In this document: positions 57,248 to 64,000 of the stretch, one piece after another
Layout: every line of letters begins with the position of its first letter
Numbering within the stretch: the stretch's first letter is position 1
Source: Hemicentrotus pulcherrimus
Taxonomy: Eukaryota; Echinodermata; Echinoidea; Camarodonta; Strongylocentrotidae
DNA: 64,000 bases
Assembly: GCA_003118195.1 (NCBI GenBank)
Contig: BEXV01000540.1
Location: 93,419 to 157,418 of the forward strand
Reading direction: 5' to 3'
The notes under the pieces: model-generated
Told to the model about the DNA's origin: nothing
What the model saw: the letters and a program-made list of their open reading frames with translations, nothing else
Databases searched by the model: none
Made by a program: the position numbers and the translations under genes

Positions 57248-58948
57248 GTATGATTTTTGTTCTCTTTCTTCTTGACACACTAACCGGTTGATCTAACAGG
57301 GACTTTAGCTGGCCGCAAGCAGCGACTGTGCAAGGCCTGTGCCATGCATGACTGTGCCTGTGTGTCAGTGCGTGTGTGGCTGTGCGTGCCTGTAACGGCT
57401 GTGGCTGTGCTTGTGCCATGTAGTTTCTATTGAGTGTAGATCTAGGCCTAAGTAAAAATCTGAGACTTAGACATTACAATGAAATGTTCGTTCTTTCTGG
57501 TATGAAAACAATTTACTTTCTGAAATGGAAATGAAGTGAATATTCATTAAAGAAAATGTCCAAATAAAGGCCATGACAAGGCCTGAGTTAAAGTTGTTAC
57601 TGTTAGATATGTTTATTACCTGTTTTGTATCAATTTTCTTGTTATTTTTGCAGTATTTTTCAGAAAAACATTGATATTAGTAAGTACTTTTTCTCAGGTT
57701 CCAAGGCAAACCTCTGCACAATACAAATAAGTGCATACCAATTGTGGGTTGTGGGAGGGGGGAGGGGTCGGTCCCTCCTAGATCCGCCACTGACGGTTAC
57801 TAGACCTAAGAATTAAGAAATCAAGGAGCAATTGAAAGATTCTCTAGGCCTACAGACGTTTATATTATGGTGACTGGCAAGTTGAGGTGACAATAAATTT
57901 CATACAAAAAAAAATCAGTGACGAACTTGAATTTAAAAATATTGGGTCATAGAACTCGCACAAGATCTACTGCCGTCCTGATTCTGCCAACTCACCACAG
58001 CCCAGGCGAAGTGCGGATAAATAATCTACCTTGCAGTCGACGTATCCAGATTATTCAGGGGAGGGGGTAAAGGGCTATAGCAATGAGCCATACTTACCGC
58101 AAATTTTCGAACACTGAGCCAAAAAAAAAAATTTCTCTTGGTCTGAATTTCAAATTTGCTGGAAAGAGAGCTGAGAAATAGCTTGGATTAATAAAATCGG
58201 CTGAAACCCCTCCCCCAAACAAAGAAACATAAAGTCAATATTTGAATTTGCTTTACTGGTATAGATCTAGAATCTACATACATGTAGGCATATCAGTTCC
58301 TAGGCACTTATTATCATATTGTCGATTTATAATAATGCTGCAGAGCCATAGCACTCTTTTGCACTGGGGCTCTGCAAATTTTTGAATGGCAATCCCAGAT
58401 TCTAGGTCTACATGTAGGCCTACATGTAGTTCCTAGTAATTAAATGTATGCCAATGTATATCAGCTTTTACATGTTTCAGTAAGTCTAGAGTTTGTCAGC
58501 TAGAATATCTCTATGTAGATGTTAATAAACTTCCCTAAAAACAAATTTAAGGGTTATTTTCTGCTGTTTCATTTTAGATGCCTTTTTTTGCAAAATGAGT
58601 GGTTTGCAGGCCTGATAAAAACCCTATTTAAGTCGGTTTCCCAATTATTTTTTGTTGTGATTTTTTTTTCTTCTTTTCTTCCCAATTTTTTTCCTTTATC
58701 TTCTTACCGATTTTATCCTGATTTTTCTGATTTTCCCCATATTTTCTCTACTCTTCCCCAGTTTTCCCTATTATTTCCAAATTTTTCTTATTAAAAAAAG
58801 GGGGGATGTTATTAGATGCCATTTCCCCCCTGAATCCTCTTCTTTTTTTTACTCAAGGGGGGCATGGTTAATGGAAAAAATAAAAAAAACTTTTTTTTTA
58901 GTGCTCACTATCACCCCTGAGTTTGGTATTTTCTTATATCATCACTAG
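57248..58948 (+). other. Intron 1 of the plus-strand gene
   Basis: The start has CTGTG(C/T)-rich sequence (57325-57420). A T/C-rich stretch lies at 58640-58790. No exon was found. Confidence 0.6.
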
Positions 58949-58996
58949 ATCTGCTGGCACTGTCAGATGACCATGTATCAACTGTGGCAAATGAAA
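58949..58996 (+). CDS. Unrecognised helical-repeat protein, exon 2
   Basis: Acceptor tcactag, donor AAA/gtaagt. The 48-nt exon completes a split asparagine codon and encodes LLALSDDHVSTVANE plus A. Phase matches both neighbours, and the sequence continues the amphipathic helix pattern of exon 1. Confidence 0.7.
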
Positions 58997-59348
58997 GTAA
59001 GTATTGTTCCAACACACTGCCCAGAGGAACTGGTTAGTTCTTGTATAAATGCTTACAGGAACCTATTATTAAGTTAAGACATAATTTAGATTTAAGATTA
59101 AAATGCAGAAGGCTATCTGCTTTTGAGAAAAACCATTCCATCATGTTAGGGGAAACAATAAAGGGCTCCATAGAACATTTCCCTTTGGTTGCGCTGATAA
59201 TTTCAGCAGGATTTGACTGCTTGATAATTGAGCTGGTTGTCATTCTATATTGACATTTCAATAAGGTGCGTCTCAAATTGCTCTTTATGTGAGAAGTCAA
59301 ACTAACTTCCATACATTTTATTTGAACTTTCGTTTTTTCCATCAACAG
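58997..59348 (+). other. Intron 2 of the plus-strand gene
   Basis: AT-rich, with nothing notable seen. Confidence 0.6.
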
Positions 59349-59422
59349 TTTTAGTTCTTTTATGCAACCAGCTGAAATCGGATGATCTTGTCTACCTTCT
59401 CATCCAAGAAATTATTGCCAAG
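59349..59422 (+). CDS. Unrecognised helical-repeat protein, exon 3
   Basis: Acceptor catcaacag, donor AAG/gtatgt. The 74-nt exon completes a split isoleucine codon and encodes LVLLCNQLKSDDLVYLLIQEIIAK without a stop, ending in phase 0. Phase agreement across three exons, with consistent leucine-rich helices, is the main support for this gene. Confidence 0.72.
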
Positions 59423-60330
59423 GTATGTGCCCTTTCACTTTTCTTGCTGTATGAACTTCAAGTACCTGGAGGTGTATAGGGTCCAGACTTACAGTTGTAG
59501 ACTTGGACTCAAAGATTTTGGGTACATCTGTGTCCCAGGTGCATGCTTCTGTCAGGCCCTGCAATACTGTCCCATCATATTTCATATTATTGGACCATGG
59601 ACCACTACCTTTTCAGTAGGTCAATGATTGCATGGACTAAAGAGGTTCCATAGAATTTGACTTTGCATTAAAATAAACAGATTCTATTGCAAGAGTTCTC
59701 AATGTGAATCGGTGTTTTACAAATGAATTGATTTAGAAAACCAGAGTTGCAAGCACATTTATGAATATTTCCTATTTTCCTTTGTGCTTGTTGAACAAAC
59801 GTTGCTGCAAGTGCTGGGCAGGAACAAGTCTACAAGCAAAAGTGCCTGGTATAAGTCCATCACGCCATCTTTGAACATTTGACAGTCTAGTGGTAGACCA
59901 ATTGAAATGGGACCCTGGGAACCGGTTTCATCTGGCCTGATCTGGCCGAGACCAGAAAGGTCTGCTCACCGCCCCCAACCTCTTATTGAACCACCCTGAT
60001 TATCATGTGACCAGTGCTGCATGGGTATGATATTTACACAGCCTGTCAATGTATATCACTACGCGTGGCTATCAGTTCTGAAAACAAATCATGGATGTCG
60101 GGTCATTTTCATCACCCTAGGGTTGATGGCAATGGGATGTACAAGACAAACTGAGCAGCATGGTTCACTTCCTGTGTTTACTTAAATTCTGCATAAATGT
60201 GAGAGTCAATTTGTTGGGACATTGCCTTTCACTAGCTGTGTAGGTGTGGCTATAGTGCTGCTTTCAATTTGATCACCAGATGAGTTACGGGTCTGAACAT
60301 TTAGCATGAAATTTATTTTTTTCCATGTAC

Positions 60331-60486
60331 AGATACAAAAATAATAAAGTTAAAAAGAGCTAATCAAGATGTAATAGAGCATCTGATCATCTGATAATAA
60401 TATGTACCAGATACAAAGATAATAAAGTTAAAAAGAGATAATCAAGATGTAATAGAGCATCTGATCATCTGATAATAATATGTACC
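60331..60486. repeat. 78-bp tandem duplication
   Basis: Units 60331-60408 and 60409-60486 differ at only a few bases. Each ends GATAATAATATGTACC, the terminal part of the adjoining minus-strand SINE, so the duplication includes that SINE's 3' end. Confidence 0.93.
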
Positions 60487-60735
60487 ACTTATAAAGTGCA
60501 ATTCCTGTGCTAAGACTTATAAGTGCGCTTTACATTTGAATGACATAATTTTTACCCTAGATTTAGCTCTGCCAGCCGTTAACAGCGCAAAGTGCGTTTC
60601 AAGGAATATTCCTACCAGGTACCGGTACCCATTTACATCACCTGGGTTGAGTGTGGCAAATGTAGATTAATGTCTTGCCAAAGAACATTAGTGCTACATC
60701 AGGATTCGAACCGCAAACCTTATGATCCACAGTCC
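60473..60735 (-). mobile_element. SINE, 5'-truncated copy
   Basis: On the minus strand it begins GGACTGTGGATCATAAGG, has a B box GGTTCGAATCC, then CACTAATGTTCTTTGGCAAG and ends in ATTATTATC. It aligns with the plus-strand copy at 61245-61535 from GGACTGTGG onward; the A-box part is missing. Confidence 0.8.
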
Positions 60736-61009
60736 GGTGACACACAAATAAAGTATCATAACATAGCATCATAAGAAAACACATAAACCTACAGTGCAGT
60801 TATGAATAACTTTAATTATGGTACTTCCCATAAACGTTGCCTAGGGATTATTTATGCAACGCAATAGAAGTCTACCTCTCTTCTGTTAAAGATAATAAAT
60901 CAGTTTGGACCGACTTCTAACCTTTCGTAAAGCTTCTTGGGTAAATGTCATAAGACATCTCATGTAGGTGAGATAGAATTGAAGACAGCATTTCACAACA
61001 TGAGAGAGG

Positions 61010-61082
61010 GTAGGTTAAGAGATAGAGAGAGAGGGGGAAGGATAGAGAAAGAGGGTGAGAGGGAGAGAGAAAGAGACAGGCC
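61010..61082. repeat. GA-rich low-complexity tract
   Basis: GAGA/GGGA-rich tract between the two SINE copies. Confidence 0.85.
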
Positions 61083-61244
61083 AGGGGAGGGGGTGATCAT
61101 GCAGCAATGGTGTGCATTAGAAATGTAATCTGAGAATCAAACCAAAGATGCAGCTGTCTTTGATTTCAAAGCTTCTTGTATCATGAGATGGGATATGCTC
61201 ATGTCATACTAGGTTGATGAAGAGATTTACATGTACTGTACATG

Positions 61245-61535
61245 TTAGAGGTGACATGATCCAGTGGATATGTTACTGCATGGACTGTGGATCACAAGGT
61301 TTGCGGCTCAAGTCCCACCGCAGCACTAATGTCCTTTGGCAAGACATTAATCTACATTGCCAAACTCGACCCAGATGATGTAAATGAGTACCTGGCAAGA
61401 ATTAATTATTTGAAATGCTAGAGCACCGTAATGGCAGCCATGCTAAAGCCAGGGTAATTAATGTAGAGCCCCTGGAGTGTCAAGCCTGATAAATACGAGC
61501 GCTATACAAGAACCCATTATTATTATTAAACCAGT
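61245..61535 (+). mobile_element. tRNA-derived SINE
   Basis: The head carries an A-box-like TGATCCAGTGGATATG and the B box GGCTCAAGTCCC. It is followed by the body CACTAATGTCCTTTGGCAAG and the tail GAGCGCTATACAAGAACCC(ATT)n. Head, body and ATT tail together are typical of a Pol III SINE. The copy at 60473-60735 is in inverted orientation about 500 bp away. Confidence 0.85.
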
Positions 61536-61609
61536 GTAAAGAAGTAATATCTAAAATATACCACTTTACCTGAGTGTTCCTTATATTGCCATGAAAATAC
61601 TAAAGTATC

Positions 61610-61619
61610 CCCCCCCCCC

Positions 61620-61651
<32 letters not shown>
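61610..61651. repeat. Poly-C / poly-A block
   Basis: A run of C directly followed by about 30 A. Mirrors the T/G block at 16839-16880. Confidence 0.95.
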
Positions 61652-61655
<4 letters not shown>

Positions 61656-62120
61656 CGTAACAAATCTGTCATGGGATGTCTCACTAATATGACATATAGA
61701 GACATTGCAGGTATTACCGGGAAAATAAATGATATATCACCCTTAACCCATGAACCCATCTCTAAAAAATCATCCCACCCAGCTACTTCTGCAAAGCAAT
61801 ATATGTGTCTTCATGGACATTCACATTATCTGATCTACCGGTATCTGGGGAGAATCCGTAAACAAGCCCATAACTCGATGAGGAATTCTGACTAGTCGGA
61901 GTATGACGTCCTGGGGGTGTATATGCATAAAGGCCTGGATGGACTGGGTTTCCAATGTGACGTTGCAACAAGGCTGGGGCCCCTGACAGGGAGAGACTGC
62001 CAGATAATTTGACGTCACATTGATTTTTCCAGGATAGCATTCCACAAGTTCAAGGGGATGTGTTGAAAGGGAGAGTTCACTCTCTGTCACGATGTGGACC
62101 TCAATAAGTTACAAAACCAG

Positions 62121-62434
62121 GGGGGTGTTTCACAAAGATCCTAGTAAAGTTGAACTTATCTCTAAGTTGGACTTAAAAATTATGGAAAGCCATTAGCATC
62201 TTTGAAAATATTTTGTAAAAGTTATTTTCAAAGGCATTAATTGTTTATTCAAATCATTTATATTTTCTATCATCAAGGAGATTTCATATTCTGGATGTGG
62301 AATTTATAAAAAGTCTAAAATACTTGAATTTCTGCTTTTGAATATATTTCATTTTAAGACTCCAATGGCTGTCCATATTTTTTAAGTCCAACTTAGAGAT
62401 AAGTTCTACTTAGGATCTTTGTGAAACACACCCC
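62121..62434. mobile_element. Foldback (MITE-like) element with 57-bp arms
   Basis: The left arm begins GGGGTGTTTCACAAAGATCC and the right arm, on the other strand, GGGGTGTGTTTCACAAAGAT. Pairing continues through AACTTATCTCTAAGTTGGAC for nearly 60 bp with few mismatches. AGG flanks both ends and may be a 3-bp target duplication. The centre is AT-rich and noncoding. Confidence 0.85.
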
Positions 62435-63407
62435 AGGCCCTAAATCTTTTCATATAAGACAAAACAAAGTCTACAATGAGGCTGTATGTGCTTGTACACT
62501 GCATGTGGCATGTTCACAAAGGGGAATTCAGGGTCATAGTTGAATCAAAGTATGTATGCTCTTAGAGACAGAAAGGTATCAACTATGTTTATTGATCCCT
62601 CAAAGATACCTGCTGTCAAAATTGTTACATGTTTCTTTCAAACTTACTCCATATGAACTTCCATTAGAATGTTGATAATCCTGTCAGAAAAGCTAACGCC
62701 CAAAGTCTGTCCTTGTTACTGAGATCGTCAGAAAAAGAAAAAATATATATATATAATAGAGAAATATGATGCAAATATGTCCCAAAATTGTAGAATTAAC
62801 ATGTCTTTTTAAGAGATGAGTTCAGTTTATATCACATTTGTTTGTGTACTTTGATGGGTTCATGTAAATTTATGTTCAGCTTTCTAAAGCGGTACATTCA
62901 TGTGGATTATCTATCCAAGAATTCAGGAATAAGAAAGAAGGTATTGCAAAAGACTAGGATGGTATCACTTTATCAGGATTGGATCTATTTCATTGGTCTC
63001 TCATTGAGTGTTCAGTTGTTAACCCGTTGACTACTGAATTATCTTATTCCCATAGGCTTAACACAGGGACCACCAGGTTCCCGTAAGCAATGGGTTAAGT
63101 ATTAAAGATTGCAGACCTAGTAAAGGGATAGCAATGAACAGCAGTATATTCGCATGCCCAGGGCATGATCGCTCACAATGGGAGATGGGCGATCTCAGTT
63201 ACAAACCAGACACGACAAGGTTGGCTGGATTAATTAAAACCTAATACCAAACTGTGGTTAATATGTGACAAAGCAAGCTGCATTGTTCACAGGTTTACTT
63301 CACTACTCTCTCAGCCTTTCATTGTAGAAGATTGTACATGCATATACCTACACACTGTCCTGTACTTTCATTTTAACCACTGGTCACTCACCCCCTCACA
63401 TTTTCAG

Positions 63408-63496
63408 ACCCGGACCAACTGTCCATATAAAGCCATAGTTCAGGTTGCCTACCAAGAAAGTGTTGTCCAATGTTTATATTCACTGGTCTACAGCTG
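63408..63496 (+). CDS. Unrecognised helical-repeat protein, tentative exon 4
   Basis: After cattttcag an open phase-0 segment reads TRTNCPYKAIVQVAYQES, then VVQCLYSLVYS, which suits the helical pattern of exons 1-3. Possible donors are CTG/gtcaag at 63496 or an earlier CTG/gtctac. Neither is strong, and a foldback element begins 27 bp later. Both the exon and its right end are uncertain. Confidence 0.38.
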
Positions 63497-63522
63497 GTCA
63501 AGAGGGCACATTCTGAGATATG

Positions 63523-63679
63523 GGCCCCGTTGCATAAAACTTACCATTGATGGTAACTTTGCCATCAATGGTAACTACCATGGAAACCTTGATTCTGATT
63601 GGCTGTTGAGCCCTGTTAGCATGGTAGTTGCCATTGATGGCAAAGTTACCATCAATGGTAAGTTTTATGCAACGGGGCC
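63523..63679. mobile_element. Foldback (MITE-like) element with near-perfect arms
   Basis: The ends GGCCCCGTTGCATAAAACTT are exact inverted repeats, and pairing extends through about 60 bp per arm. Each arm contains a nested palindrome built from TTACCATTGATGGTAA and TTGCCATCAATGG. The centre has TTCTGATTGGCTGTTGAG. ATG lies directly outside both ends and could be a 3-bp target duplication. Confidence 0.9.
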
Positions 63680-64000
63680 ATGATGTCTGCACTTAGTATT
63701 TCACATGAAAGCAAACTTTTCAAGACATGGTTCATACATGTACTGTACATGTACATAGATTTTGATTGTTCTTGTTTGATACATGATAAAACAGTAAAAG
63801 TATTCTCTTTCTTTAATATATTTCATTTTTTATTTTTTCTTCATCTAATTAAAGACCCTGTCCGAAGTGAAAAATGAAATAGATGAATTATATATAAAAG
63901 GAAAGCTAACAAGCCATAGATTACACTAATACCATTTATATGCTACTTTAGTGCCTGTCAGACGAGTAACAGCTCTCTGAAAACTCGAAATCTAAAACTT
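63680..64000. other. Right-edge sequence
   Basis: AT-rich. An acceptor-like tctaattaaag at about 63854 is followed by a short open stretch, but no donor is seen. Nothing further can be supported. Confidence 0.5.

Larger units (their letters stand above)
59423..63407 (+). other. Intron 3 of the plus-strand gene (4 kb)
   Basis: Contains a 78-bp tandem duplication, an inverted pair of SINEs, a GA-rich block (61010-61082), a C/A homopolymer block (61610-61651) and a foldback element (62121-62434). No exon was found with confidence. Confidence 0.6.

Noticed and set aside
63855..63925. A fifth exon of the plus-strand gene after tctaattaaag
   Set aside because: The frame is short, lysine-rich and ends in a stop without a donor; the acceptor context alone is not enough.

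Overview
The window looks like nuclear DNA from an echinoderm, most likely a sea urchin. It is AT-rich, with short GC-richer exons separated by repeat-laden introns, many foldback (MITE-like) elements, tRNA-derived SINEs and two assembly gaps at poly-C tracts. The organism is inferred from these features and from the invertebrate-deuterostome character of the main protein; the species cannot be fixed by reading alone.

The minus strand from about 49.0 kb down to base 1 is one gene: a muscle (class II) myosin heavy chain. A 5' noncoding exon sits near 48942-49015 behind a TATA-less promoter with a CCAAT box and two perfect CRE palindromes. The start codon is at 45711. Twenty-four constitutive or default coding exons can be chained with correct splice sites and phases. 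They give 1073 codons plus 2 nt, covering the whole motor domain, converter, lever arm with two IQ motifs and the first part of the coiled-coil rod. The rest of the rod and the 3' end lie beyond base 1. Several exon sizes (157, 28, 64, 99, 104, 139, 119, 150, 171 nt) match those I recall for vertebrate muscle MYH genes.

The most notable feature is at the actin-binding loop 2. Two homologous, frame-compatible exons (15276-15328 and 14665-14711) lie side by side and look mutually exclusive. A 15-nt basic mini-exon with a tandem NAGNAG acceptor (18615-18629) lies upstream in the same intron. Together they could give several loop 2 versions from one gene. A second unusual feature is a roughly 110-bp tandem array downstream of exon 3 that repeats that exon's own 5' splice site.

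From 49.2 to about 56.5 kb is an intergenic region of low-complexity tracts and dispersed repeats. A second gene on the plus strand, divergent from the myosin gene, starts at 56980. Three exons chain in phase and a fourth is tentative. The predicted protein is leucine-rich and helical, ARM/HEAT-like in texture; I do not recognise the family, and it runs off the right edge. Its third intron holds an inverted pair of SINEs, a 78-bp tandem duplication and a large foldback element.
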